Positions 42,242 to 52,620 of a stretch of DNA of 64,000 nucleotides are shown here, in pieces (position 1 is the first letter of the stretch; each line of letters opens with the position of its first letter). The stretch lies in contig CAVZOP010000002.1 of the NCBI GenBank assembly GCA_963776935.1, forward strand, positions 1,302,001 to 1,366,000, read 5' to 3'. The position numbers and the translations under genes are program-made. Under the pieces are notes generated by a model. The model was given only the letters and a program-made list of their open reading frames with translations, made no database searches and was not told where the DNA came from. This stretch comes from JALOLG01 sp963776935 (GTDB taxonomy: Bacteria > Actinomycetota > Acidimicrobiia > Acidimicrobiales > Ilumatobacteraceae).

Positions 42242-43414
42242 GTGCTCGCATTCACGTTCCCCGGTCAGGGATCGCAGCGTCCAGGCATGGGTCGACCGTG
42301 GATCGATCACGAGAGCTGGGAGCTGGTCGACGAGGCGAGCGACGTCACGGGACGAGACGTCGGCAAGCTGCTGCTCGATGCCGACGCCGACGAACTGAAG
42401 GACACCCGCAACTCCCAACTGACCACGTTCGTGTCGAGCCTGATGGTGCTCGACGCCGTCGAACGCATCGGCATCGACGCCAGCTTCTGCGCCGGCCACA
42501 GCCTCGGCGAGTACACGGCGCTCTCGGCGACCGGGGCGATCGACTTCGAAGATGGCATCCGGCTCGTCGCCGAGCGGGCGGCCGCGATGCACGAAGCGGG
42601 CCTCGAGCGTCCGGGCACGATGGCTGCCGTGCTCGGGCTCGACGACGATCAGGTCGAGATCGCCTGCCGGCGCGCCGACGAGGAGGTCTGGGTCGCCAAC
42701 TTCAACGCCCCGGGGCAGGTCGTGATCGCCGGCTCACCGATCGGAGTCGAGGCCGCGTCCGGTCTCGCCCACGAGCTCGGCGCCACGCGGGTGATGTCGC
42801 TGCCGGTGTCGGGTGCCTTCCACACGCCGTACATGGCGCCGGCACGCGAACGACTGCGCGAGGCGATCGCCGCCACCGACGTCCGTGACACCGAGATCCC
42901 GATCATCTCGAACGTCGACGCGCTCCCCCACGATCAGGGCAACGAGTGGTCGGCTCTCCTGTCGGCGCAGCTGTCGAGCCCGGTCCGGTGGAAGTACTGC
43001 CTGCTCGAACTGGCGGAGCTGGGGGTCACCGACTTCGCCGAGCTCGGCCCCGGTCGCGTGCTCACCGGAATGGCCAAACGGTCGGTCGAGGGCAGCCGCA
43101 CGATCTCGGTGTCGACACCGGAAGATCTTGACAAGTTGCTCGAGTGGGTCGGCGCTTCGGTTCCCACACCGGGCACTGCCGTCCAGGGTGAGCATCTGTT
43201 CGCGGTCGAACGGCTGGTGGTCAGCCCGGCCGCCGGGATCTTCACGCCCGTCGGCCTCGTCGACGGAGATCAGATCGAAGTGGGTACCGTCCTGGGGCAC
43301 GTCGGCGACCACGAGGTCCGGTCGCCGTTCGGGGGTGTGCTACAGAGCTACATCGCCGTCGACACAGAACGCGTCATGCCACGTCAGCCGATCGCTTGGT
43401 TGCGAACGAGCTGA
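42242..43414 (+). CDS. fabD: malonyl-CoA:ACP transacylase with a C-terminal biotinyl/lipoyl-like domain
   Basis: Loads malonyl groups onto acyl carrier protein. Residues 1-300 are FabD: FPGQGSQRPGMG, catalytic Ser in GHSLGEYTALSATGAI, the Gln/Arg region VANFNAPGQVVIAGSP, and His in SGAFHTPYMAPARERL. About 75 extra residues follow: VVSPAAGIFTPV, GDQIEVGTVLGHV, VRSPFGGVLQSYIAVD, PRQPIAWLR, with the rhythm of a biotinyl/lipoyl barrel but no modifiable Lys at the hairpin tip. GTG start at 42242. Opens the fabD-fabH-fabG-acpP-fabF cluster. Confidence 0.93.
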   Translation: MLAFTFPGQGSQRPGMGRPWIDHESWELVDEASDVTGRDVGKLLLDADADELKDTRNSQLTTFVSSLMVLDAVERIGIDASFCAGHSLGEYTALSATGAIDFEDGIRLVAERAAAMHEAGLERPGTMAAVLGLDDDQVEIACRRADEEVWVANFNAPGQVVIAGSPIGVEAASGLAHELGATRVMSLPVSGAFHTPYMAPARERLREAIAATDVRDTEIPIISNVDALPHDQGNEWSALLSAQLSSPVRWKYCLLELAELGVTDFAELGPGRVLTGMAKRSVEGSRTISVSTPEDLDKLLEWVGASVPTPGTAVQGEHLFAVERLVVSPAAGIFTPVGLVDGDQIEVGTVLGHVGDHEVRSPFGGVLQSYIAVDTERVMPRQPIAWLRTS

Positions 43415-43442
43415 CGGGAACCGAAACAAAGGGGTACGAACC

Positions 43443-44395
43443 ATGCCAGCGATCCACCCAGGAGCGAGAGGCGGCGTCGTCTCAGGATGGGGAACCGCGG
43501 TTCCCGACAAGGTGCTCACCAACCACGAGCTCGCCGAGACGATGGACACGAGCGACGAATGGATCGTCGCTCGCACCGGCATCCGCGAGCGTCGGATCGG
43601 TGGCACCACCGTCGGGCTTTCGATCGAATCCGGACGGGCCGCGCTCGAGATGTCGGGTCTCGACCCGTCGGAGATCGACGCCGTCGTCCTCGCCACGACC
43701 ACGCCGGACCGCCAGTGGGGCAACGCCGCGTTGGTGCAGAACGAGCTCGGACTGCGGTGCGGCGCGTTCGACATCAACGCCGCCTGTTCGGGATTCGTGT
43801 ACGGGCTCGTCAACGCCCACGGCCTGATCGCCATGGGAGCGGACAAGGTGCTGCTCATCGGCACCGACACGCTGTCGCGCATCACCGACTGGGACGACCG
43901 GGCAACCGCTCCCCTGTTCGCCGACGGCTCCGGCGCAGTGGTGCTCGAGGCGGTCTCCGGCCGCGGACAGTTGCTCGGCTGGGACCTCGACGCCGACGGC
44001 TCGCTCGGTCCGCTGCTGTGGGCCGACGTCGGCGGCTTCATCCACATGGAAGGCAAAGAGGTCTTCCGCCGCGCCGTGCGGATCATGGTCGACTCGGCCA
44101 CAAGTCGATGGAACACGCCGGCGTCACCCCCGACGACATCGCCCTGATCGTGCCCCACCAGGCCAACATCCGCATCATCCAGGCGGCCTGCGAACGCCTC
44201 GGCATCGAGATCGAGCGGGCCGCGGTCGTGATCGAGCGCACCGGCAACACGTCGTCGGCGTCGATTCCGCTCGCCCTCGCCGATGCGCTCGACAACGGGC
44301 GGGTGTCGAACGGCGATCTCGTCCTGCTCGTCGGCTTCGGCGGCGGGATGACGGCCGCCAGCGCAATCCTGAAGTGGGGTGGAGACGCCGAGTGA
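43443..44395 (+). CDS. fabH: beta-ketoacyl-ACP synthase III, interrupted by a one-base deletion
   Basis: Starts fatty-acid synthesis from acyl-CoA and malonyl-ACP. N-terminal part: DTSDEWIVARTGIRERRI, catalytic Cys in INAACSGFVYGLVNAHG, ADGSGAVVLEAVSG. Near 44100 a base is missing after MVDSA; the other frame continues KSMEHAGVTPDDIALIVPHQ with catalytic His, then Asn in ERTGNTSSASIPLALADAL, and GFGGGMTAASAIL. Corrected length about 317 residues. ATG at 43443 preceded by AAAGGGG. Confidence 0.92.
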
Positions 44396-45099
44396 GCCGG
44401 GTCGTGCTCGTCACGGGTGGCTCGCGAGGTATCGGGCTGGCGTGTGCCGAGCGTTTCAAGGCGCTCGGCGACCAGGTCGCCGTCACGTACAACTCGTCGA
44501 CGGCGCCCGACGGCCTGTTCGGTGTCAAGTGTGACGTGACGTCCGCCGACGACGTCGAGGCCGCGTTCGCTGCCGTCGAGGCCGAGTTCGGCGGACCCGT
44601 CGAGGTGCTCGTCTCCAATGCCGGCATCACCCGCGACGGCTTGTTGCTGCGCATGAGCGAGGCCGACTTCGCCGACGTCGTCGATGCCAACCTCACCGGC
44701 GCCTACCGGGTCGCCAAGCGTGCGGCCCACGGCATGCTCCGCGCCCGCAAGGGCCGGATGATCTTCGTCTCGTCCGTCGTCGCCCTGCTGGGGTCGGCCG
44801 GTCAGGCCAACTATGCGGCGTCGAAGGCCGGCCTCGTCGGCCTCGCCCGTTCGATCGCCCGCGAGCTCGGTTCACGCGGCATCACCGCCAACGTCGTCGC
44901 TCCCGGCCCGGTCGCCACCGACATGACGGCCGCCCTCGGCGAGAAGCGGCTCACCGAGCTGACCGCGGCCGTGCCACTGGCGCGGATGGCGGAGCCCGAC
45001 GAGATCGCCGGCGTCGTCCAGTTCCTCGCGTCCGCCGAGGCGGCGTACATCACGGGCGCCCTGATCCCCGTCGACGGCGGCCTCGGCATGGGTCACTAG
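44392..45099 (+). CDS. fabG: 3-oxoacyl-ACP reductase
   Basis: Short-chain dehydrogenase, 235 residues, NADPH-dependent reduction of beta-ketoacyl-ACP. Nucleotide loop [29 protein letters not shown], catalytic Ser in [14 protein letters not shown], Tyr/Lys in [17 protein letters not shown], and [19 protein letters not shown] at 44392 overlaps the fabH stop (GTGA); the operon context makes a FAS II role likely. Confidence 0.95.
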   Translation: MSRVVLVTGGSRGIGLACAERFKALGDQVAVTYNSSTAPDGLFGVKCDVTSADDVEAAFAAVEAEFGGPVEVLVSNAGITRDGLLLRMSEADFADVVDANLTGAYRVAKRAAHGMLRARKGRMIFVSSVVALLGSAGQANYAASKAGLVGLARSIARELGSRGITANVVAPGPVATDMTAALGEKRLTELTAAVPLARMAEPDEIAGVVQFLASAEAAYITGALIPVDGGLGMGH

Positions 45100-45265
45100 C
45101 GACGGCCGGTTCGCACTGCCAGTGCCCTCCGTACGCCTGGCTGTCGTGTGCGACAGCGTTCAGGCGCACGGCCTTCACACGCCATCGTCCACGCATCACC
45201 GGGCAGACCACCGAACACACCGGCCACCTACCTCCGCAACACAACGCCACACCAAGGAGTCTTCC

Positions 45266-45502
45266 GTGGATCAAGCATTGTTTGCCCGGTTCCGCAAATG
45301 CGCCGTCGAGGTGCTCTCGGTCTCCGAGGACCAGGTCGTTCCCGACGCCAAGTTCGGTGACGACCTCGACGCCGACAGCCTCGACCTCGTCGAACTCGTG
45401 ATGGCGCTCGAAGAGGAGTTCGACGTGTCCGTGCCCGAAGAAGAGCTCGAGGGAATCGAGACGGTCGGCCAGGCGTACGAGCTGGTCGCCGGCAAGCTCT
45501 GA
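45266..45502 (+). CDS. acpP: acyl carrier protein
   Basis: 78 residues, acidic. The phosphopantetheine attachment site is Ser in [20 protein letters not shown]; the usual third-helix sequence [11 protein letters not shown] closes it. GTG at 45266 with AAGGAG upstream. The 166-bp gap before it holds no gene I can see and probably carries an extra promoter, consistent with the high ACP demand. Confidence 0.96.
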   Translation: MDQALFARFRKCAVEVLSVSEDQVVPDAKFGDDLDADSLDLVELVMALEEEFDVSVPEEELEGIETVGQAYELVAGKL

Positions 45503-46688
45503 TGGAGGGCCGCGGCCGGCGGATCGCCGTCACCGGTCTCGGAGTCGTCGCCCCGTGCGGCGTCGGCAAGGACGCGTTCTGGTCGGGCCTGCTCGGACCG
45601 GGGCTCACCGGCGGCATCCGGGCGACGGTCATCGACGACTGGGATTCGACGCCCTACTACGACTCGCCGAAGGACGCCCGCCGAGCTGATCGCAGTGAGC
45701 AGTATGCGATCGCGGCGGCGACCGAGGCGATGGAACAGTCCGGTCGGCCCGCCGCCGATCCTCCCGCATCGGCACGATCTTCGGGACGGGCGTCGGTGGT
45801 ATCCAGACCCTCGAGGAGCAGGTCGCGATCCGGATCGAGAAGGGCGAGCGCCGGGTCTCACCGTTCCTCGTGCCGATGATGATGGCGAACGCCGCCGGGG
45901 CGTCGATCTCGATGCGCTTCGGCTTCAACGGGCCCAACGAGACGATCTGCACCGCATGCGCCGCCGGAACGCACGCCATCGGGTACGCGGCCCGCCTGAT
46001 CGCCTGGGGGCTCGCCGACGCGGTCATCACCGGCGGCACCGAGGCGGCCAGCACCCCGACGTCGATGGCGGGCTTCGGAAACATGACCGCGCTGTCGTCG
46101 TCCGGCACGAGCCGACCGTTCGACGCCGATCGCGACGGTTTCGTGATGGGCGAGGGCTCCGCCGTGCTGGTGCTCGAGGAGTGGGAAGCCGCCCACGCTC
46201 GGGGCGCTCCGATCCTCGGCGAGATCGTCGGCGCAGCCAGCAACGCCGACGCTCATCACGTCACGGCGCCGGCGCCGGGCGGTGTCGGCGCGATCGCATG
46301 CATGCGGCTGGCGCTGGCCGACGCCGGGTTGGAAGCGGCCGACGTCAAGCACGTCAACGCCCATGGCACGTCGACGCCGTTGAACGACGCGGCCGAGGCT
46401 GCCGCGGTCCTCGAGGTCTTCGGCCCCAGGACGGTTCCGGTCACGTCGACCAAGGGCGTCACCGGGCACGCACTCGGCGCCGCCGGTGCGCTCGAAGCGG
46501 CCGCCGTGCTGCTCTCGATGCAGCACCGCCTGCTCCCGCCGACCGCCAACACCAAGGTCGTGCCCGACGAGTTCGGGCTCGATCTCGTGATCGGTGAGCC
46601 GCGGCCGTGGGAACCCGGGCCGGCGATCTCCAATAACTTTGGTTTTGGCGGTCACAACGGGTCGGTCGTGATCGCACCCCCGAGTTGA
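45502..46688 (+). CDS. fabF: beta-ketoacyl-ACP synthase II, interrupted by a one-base deletion
   Basis: Chain-elongating condensing enzyme. The first frame gives [20 protein letters not shown] and [20 protein letters not shown]. Near 45764 a base is missing ([15 protein letters not shown] expected), and the rest is in the next frame: catalytic Cys in [19 protein letters not shown], His in [16 protein letters not shown] and [18 protein letters not shown], ending [17 protein letters not shown]. Corrected length about 395 residues. ATG at 45502 overlaps the acpP stop. Confidence 0.93.
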
Positions 46689-46695
46689 CGCGCCA

Positions 46696-47106
46696 CTACA
46701 CGACCACGAACAGCAGGTCGCACTCGCACGCGACCGCACCGTCGAGCAGCGCCCGCCCGGAGCCCTTGCCCGCCCTGGTCGACAACCGTCCGAGCTCGCA
46801 TTCGAGGATGAGCTCGTCGCCCGGACCGACCTGACGGCGAAAGCGGGCACCGTCGAGGCCGCCGAACAACGGCAACCGGCCGGCGAAGCGTTCGTCGTCC
46901 AACACCGCGACGGCACCGATCTGGGCGATCGCCTCGCACATCAGAACGCCGGGCAGCGTCGGCCGCCCGGGAAAGTGACCGCCGAAGAACCACTCGTCGC
47001 CCGACAGTGACCAGCGGCCACGCGCCGACTGTCCGGGCACGACCTCGAGAACCTCGTCGACGAACAGGAACGGCGGTCGATGCGGCAACCACGTGGTCGG
47101 ATCCAT
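46696..47106 (-). CDS. fabZ: 3-hydroxyacyl-ACP dehydratase, FabZ type
   Basis: Hot-dog-fold dehydratase, 136 residues. Begins LPHRPPFLFVDEVLEVVPG; the active-site helix is GGHFPGRPTLPGVLMCEAIA with catalytic His and Glu; FGGLDGARFRRQVGPGDEL is the usual follow-up. It converges on fabF, so it belongs functionally to the cluster but is transcribed alone. Start ATG at 47106. Confidence 0.9.
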   Translation of the reverse strand: MDPTTWLPHRPPFLFVDEVLEVVPGQSARGRWSLSGDEWFFGGHFPGRPTLPGVLMCEAIAQIGAVAVLDDERFAGRLPLFGGLDGARFRRQVGPGDELILECELGRLSTRAGKGSGRALLDGAVACECDLLFVVV

Positions 47107-47306
47107 CGCCGGAATCTACGCCGCAACCGGCGTCAGGCCGGCTCTTGGTGCGCGGCAGAACCCGCTCTCACACATACCGATCACGGGTTCTACCACCGGC
47201 AGGACACGATTCCACAAGCATTTCTCTTCGGATTCGCTAGATCGGTCACTCTGCGTGTTAGAGTCCCTACCGCAGACGGTTGTCCCACGTCCCTGAGGAG
47301 GTCCAA

Positions 47307-47330
47307 ATGCATTACGTCAAGCCTTGCTGA
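47307..47330 (+). CDS. seven-codon mini-ORF with a strong ribosome site
   Basis: AGGAGG five nucleotides before ATG, encoding MHYVKPC then TGA. The initiation signals are among the best in the window, yet the frame is only seven codons. Upstream is a possible -10 (TAGAGT around 47260). It may be a leader peptide or a start whose gene has been lost; the downstream plus strand is antisense to the small CxxC protein. Confidence 0.3.
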   Translation: MHYVKPC

Positions 47331-47345
47331 TTTCCGCGCCATTGG

Positions 47346-47642
47346 TCAGTCCCGCCGAATGCGACCACGCCCGAAGAAGCCACCAACTGGGCGGGCGTGT
47401 GCGTGATAGTGATCGGGAATCGACCGCATGTTGTCATCGATGTAGTGATCGAAGCCGTAGTGCTCGATCACGACGATCGCAAGACGCTCCCAGAGCCTCG
47501 ACTTCACCGTGTCGTCCGGGTTTGCGTCGTGCGGTCGCCAGACAACCATCGGGACCGCACACAGTTCGCACTCGGCGATCCAACACTCATCATCTTCGTA
47601 ATACCAAGCTGTCAGCCGGGCCGCCTCACACAGTTCGCACAC
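47346..47642 (-). CDS. small protein with two CxxC knuckles
   Basis: 98 residues. MCELCEAARL at the start and AECELCAVPMVVWRPHD at about residues 24-40 give two identical CELC knuckles, likely one zinc site. The C-terminal motif IPDHYHAHARP is His-rich. I recognise it as a conserved actinobacterial hypothetical family without known function. GTG start at 47642; no ribosome site, but TACAGT about 10 nt upstream suggests a leaderless transcript. Confidence 0.7.
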   Translation of the reverse strand: MCELCEAARLTAWYYEDDECWIAECELCAVPMVVWRPHDANPDDTVKSRLWERLAIVVIEHYGFDHYIDDNMRSIPDHYHAHARPVGGFFGRGRIRRD

Positions 47643-47690
47643 CGTGCGGAACTGTACGTGTCAGCACCCACCTCCAGTGGATCTAAGATG

Positions 47691-47718
47691 AAGGGAGCCC
47701 TTCCATGGGGGCTCCCTT
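47691..47718. terminator. terminator after trpA
   Basis: Perfect 10-bp inverted repeat AAGGGAGCCC / GGGCTCCCTT with an 8-nt loop, followed on the plus strand by TG and on the minus strand by CATCTT. Lies 47 nt past the trpA stop. Confidence 0.75.
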
Positions 47719-47764
47719 TGTCGCGTCGCGAATCGCGTCGAACGGCGCGTTCTCGCGCCGTTCG

Positions 47765-48534
47765 TCAGGGGGCGTCGATCGCCCGCCGGACTTCGGCGAC
47801 GTAGTCGCCGACGGCATCGGCGCCGCCCTCCATCAACCGCCGCACGACGGATGCGCCCTGCACCACGCCGTCGGCCACACGCGTCGCTTGGCGAGCCTGC
47901 GGGGCATCGGACACCCCGACACCCACCAGCACCGGCACGTCGGTGATCGCCATCAGCCGGGCCGCCAACGCGGTCGCCGTTGCCGCCAACGTCGCGCGCT
48001 CTCCGGTGACGCCGAGGAGACCGACCGAGTAGATGAATCCACGTGAGCGGGCGGCGATCAGCGGCAGCCGCGAATCGGGCGCCGTCGGCGCCGCGAGCAT
48101 GATCGTCTCGACGCCCTCGTGGTCGGCCGCCCGGGTCCAGGGCTCGGACTCCTCGAGCGGCAAGTCGGGCAGGATGCAGCCGTCGACACCGGCCCTGACC
48201 AGCCGGTTCGCGAATCGTCGGTGCCCGTCGTGGTGGACGAGGTTGTAGTACGTCATCACGATCAGGGGGATCGAGACGTCGAGTCGTGGCACCTCGTCGA
48301 GGATCGCCGGCGGCGTCGCTCCGGCGTCGAGCGCGACCTGTGACGCGGCCTGGATCACGGGCCCGTCCATCACCGGATCAGAGAACGGCACACCGATCTC
48401 GACGGCGTCGGCGCCGCCCGCGGCCGCGGCGCGGATCGCGTCCTGCCAGCCGGGGTAGCCGCCCGTGATGTAGGGCACGAGGAGCTTGCGGCCGGCGTCT
48501 CGCTTGGCGCGGAACTCGGCCTCCACCCGCGGCA

Positions 48535-48535
<1 letters not shown>
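47765..48535 (-). CDS. trpA: tryptophan synthase alpha subunit
   Basis: Cleaves indole-glycerol phosphate. 256 residues. Catalytic Glu in DAVEIGVPFSDPVMDGPVIQ, catalytic Asp in GCILPDLPLEESEPW, phosphate-binding GFIYSVGLLGVTGER and LVGVGVSDAPQA. ATG at 48535 overlaps the trpB stop (TGATG). Last gene of the trp operon fragment. Confidence 0.96.
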
Positions 48536-49709
<1,174 letters not shown>

Positions 49710-49713
<4 letters not shown>

Positions 49714-50363
49714 TCGTCCGCCCAGTCGTACGGCAACTCGTCGGGTCCCAGGTACGGCTGTGGTGCTGCCGCACGCGCGTTGTCGATGAACCGCTTCACC
49801 TTGAGCGCGTCCTTGCGGCCCGGCGCCGACTCGACACCCGTCGAGACGTCGACACCCCATGGTTCGACGACGCCGATCGCTTCGGCGACGTTCTCGGGTG
49901 TCAGCCCGCCGGCGAGGATGACCCGCAGCCCGTCAGGCGCTTCGGCGGCCAGGTCCCAGTTGAACACCTTTCCCGACCCGGGGCTCGGGGCGTCGACCAG
50001 GATCATGTCGGTGCCGAACTGATCGGCGTCCGCCAGCTGCGTCGAACCGGCCGCGAACGCCTTGATCATCCACCGGACGTTGGCCGCCACCTCGATCGCC
50101 TGGGCCGGTGATTCGTTGCCGTGGAGCTGGGCCGCCTTCACCCCGGACTGGTGGACGAGCCGGATGACGCGGGCCGGGAGCTCGTCACGGAAGACGCCGA
50201 CGGTGAGGATCTCGGGAGGCAGTCGGCGGGTGATGTCGTACACCAGCTGGGGGGTCACCTGGCGGGGCGACGGGGCGAACACGAAACCGAGCGCATCGGC
50301 CCCCATTGCAACCGCGAACAGGGCGTCGTCCTCGTTGGTGATGCCGCAGACCTTCACGAACAT
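49710..50363 (-). CDS. trpF: phosphoribosylanthranilate isomerase
   Basis: Third specific step of tryptophan synthesis. 217 residues. [19 protein letters not shown] with the catalytic Cys, [29 protein letters not shown], catalytic Asp in [19 protein letters not shown], and [20 protein letters not shown] at 50363. A stem-loop separates it from trpC upstream. Confidence 0.95.
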
Positions 50364-50401
50364 GCCGGTCGAACGGTACTCCTGCGGGCCGGCGGGACTG
50401 C

Positions 50402-50422
50402 GGTTGGTTCAGTGAACCAACC
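50402..50422 (-). promoter_or_regulatory. stem-loop between trpC and trpF
   Basis: Perfect 9-bp inverted repeat GGTTGGTTC, loop AGT, GAACCAACC in the 65-nt gap between trpC and trpF. It may tune downstream expression or mark an mRNA processing site. Confidence 0.5.
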
Positions 50423-50428
50423 TCTTGG

Positions 50429-51203
50429 TTACGTCAACAGTTCACCAATCGCGCGGGCGGGGTCGCCGGACGTCACGAGCGTCTCGCCGACGAGGATCGC
50501 GTCGTACCCGGCGTCGCGGAGGGCCCTCGCGTCGTCGCCGCCACGAACGCCTGACTCGGCGACCTTGACGACGCCGTCGGGGATCACACCCGCCATTCGC
50601 AACGCCCGCTCGTGATCGACCTCGAACGTGGTGAGGTCGCGCTGGTTCACACCGATCAACGTCGCCCCGGCAGCGAGCGCCACATCGAGCTCGGACTCGT
50701 CGTGGATCTCGACGAGCACGTCGAGCCCGGTCTCGACCGCCACACCGTGGAGCTCGGCCAGCTCGGTGGGCGCCAGCGCCGCGGCGATCAGCAGCAGGCA
50801 GTCGGCGCCCATCAGGCGGGCATCGGCCACGTCGAGCACCGACACCGTGAAGTCCTTGCGGAGCACGGGAAGCGAGCACGCCTCCCTCGCGGCGTGGAGG
50901 TCGCCGGGCGAACCGCCGAAGAACTCCGAGTCGGTCAGCACCGACAGGCACGACGCGCCGCCGCGCTCGTACGTCGCGCGCCATCTCTGCCGGATCGAGC
51001 GAGGCGTTGAGGTCGCCCTTCGACGGCGATCGACGCTTGATCTCACCGATCACGGCCAACCCGTCGGCCGCCGCGAGCGCCCGTCGAAAGCCGCGGGTCG
51101 CCGGCATCGACGCGGCCTCGGCGACCAGGGTCGCGACCGGTCGGGTGTCGGCGGCGGCCAGCTCACGATGGCGCTCGACGATCCGATCGAGGTAGGTGGC
51201 CAT
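50429..51203 (-). CDS. trpC: indole-3-glycerol-phosphate synthase, interrupted by a one-base insertion
   Basis: Closes the indole ring. First frame: TYLDRIVERHRELAAADTRP, AVIGEIKRRSPSKGDLNASL, DPAEMAR. One surplus base near 50990 shifts it; the second frame continues TYERGGASCLSVLTDSEFFG, LPVLRKDFTVSVLDVADARL, IGVNQRDLTTFEVDHERALR and VAESGVRGGDDARAL. Corrected length about 257 residues, normal. ATG at 51203, one base after the glyS stop. Confidence 0.93.
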
Positions 51204-51204
51204 C

Positions 51205-52515
51205 TCAGAACCCGAGACGCGCCGACACGGTGTCGACGACGTCGGCGATCGGGACCCGCACCTGCTCAGTGGTGTCGCGGTCGCGGATCGTCACGGCGTT
51301 GTCCTCCAACGTCTCGAAGTCGACGGTGACGCACAGCGGCGTGCCGATCTCGTCCTGGCGACGATAGCGACGCCCGATCGCCTGGGTCTCGTCGTAGTCG
51401 ACCATGTACCGATCGCTGAGGGCGCGCCAGACCTCCTGGGAAACCGAGGTGAGCGCCTCCTTCCTCGACAACGGCAACACGGCGACCGGGTACGGCGCCA
51501 GCCGGGGGTGCAGGCGCAGCACCGTGCGCTTTTCGTCGTTGACGATGTCCTCGTCGTAGGCGGCGAGCAGGAAGATGGAGAACAGCCTGGTCACACCCAC
51601 CGCCGGCTCGATGACGTACGGGCGGTAGCGCTCGCCAGTGGTCTGGTCGAAGTAGTCGAGCTTCTCGCCGGAGTGCTCGGCGTGCTGGGTCAGGTCGTAG
51701 TCGGAACGCTGGGCGATGCCCTCGAGCTCGTCCCACCCCCACGGGAACAGGTACTCCACGTCGGACGTGCCCGACGAGTAGTGCGACAGCTCGTCGGCGT
51801 CGTGGGCACGCACGCGCAGCATCGCCTCCGGGACGCCGAGCTCGACATACCACTTGAAGCGTTCCGCGCACCAGTACTCGTACCACTTCGCCGACTCCGG
51901 CGGGGGCACGAAGTACTCCATCTCCATCTGCTCGAACTCGCGCGTGCGGAAGATCCAGTTCTGCGGCGTGATCTCGTTGCGGAAGCTCTTGCCGACCTGG
52001 GCGATGCCGAACGGTGGCTTCTTGCGCGTCGAGTTCAACACGTTGGCGAAGTTGGTGAACATGCCCTGCGCCGTCTCGGGGCGCAGGTAGGCCACCGCAC
52101 CACTGTCCTCGACCGGTCCGGCGTGGGTCTTGAACATCAGGTTGAACTGGCGCGGCTCGGTGAACGAGTCCTGCTTGCCGCAACTCGGGCAGGTGTTGGG
52201 ATCGTCGAGCTTGTCGAGCCGGAACCGGTTCTTGCAGTTCATGCAATCGACGAGCGGGTCGCTGAAGTTGGCGAGGTGGCCCGACGCCTCCCAGATCTGG
52301 GCCGGGCCGAGGATCGCGGTGTCGATCAGCACGACGTCGGTGCGTTGCTGGACCATGCTGCGGATCCAGGCCTCGCGGATGTTCCGCAGCAGCAGCGAGC
52401 CGAGCGGCCCGTAGTCGTAGGTCGAGCGGAAGCCGCCGTAGATCTCGGCCGACGGGAACACGAACCCGCGCCGCTTGCAGAGGTTGACGACCTGGTCGAG
52501 CTCGGTGGCGGGCAT
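51205..52515 (-). CDS. glyS: glycyl-tRNA synthetase (alpha2 type)
   Basis: Charges tRNA-Gly. 436 residues, class II. Zinc-binding insert DCMNCKNRFR and CPSCGKQDSF, motif 2 FRNEITPQNWIFRTREFEQM, motif 3 region VIEPAVGVTRLFSIFLLAAY, and a C-terminal anticodon-binding domain LAPYPVAVLPLSRKEALTSV. ATG at 52515. trpC follows after one base, so tryptophan genes and glyS are probably one transcript. Confidence 0.97.
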   Translation of the reverse strand: MPATELDQVVNLCKRRGFVFPSAEIYGGFRSTYDYGPLGSLLLRNIREAWIRSMVQQRTDVVLIDTAILGPAQIWEASGHLANFSDPLVDCMNCKNRFRLDKLDDPNTCPSCGKQDSFTEPRQFNLMFKTHAGPVEDSGAVAYLRPETAQGMFTNFANVLNSTRKKPPFGIAQVGKSFRNEITPQNWIFRTREFEQMEMEYFVPPPESAKWYEYWCAERFKWYVELGVPEAMLRVRAHDADELSHYSSGTSDVEYLFPWGWDELEGIAQRSDYDLTQHAEHSGEKLDYFDQTTGERYRPYVIEPAVGVTRLFSIFLLAAYDEDIVNDEKRTVLRLHPRLAPYPVAVLPLSRKEALTSVSQEVWRALSDRYMVDYDETQAIGRRYRRQDEIGTPLCVTVDFETLEDNAVTIRDRDTTEQVRVPIADVVDTVSARLGF

Positions 52516-52620
52516 GGTCGACCAGGCTAGGCGTCCGCTCGCCTCAACGTCCGTGGCGTTCGTTGCTAGTGGCGTTCGAGCCGCAATATTGGATGTTCGA
52601 ACGTCGGACCAGCGCGCGAC

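Noticed and set aside
47328..47396. Second selenocysteine TGA extending MHYVKPC
   Set aside because: The continuation is antisense to the CxxC protein, resembles no family, and no hairpin follows at SECIS distance.
47397..47804. Plus-strand gene of 135 codons
   Set aside because: Antisense to the small CxxC protein and crossing the trpA terminator; no domain.
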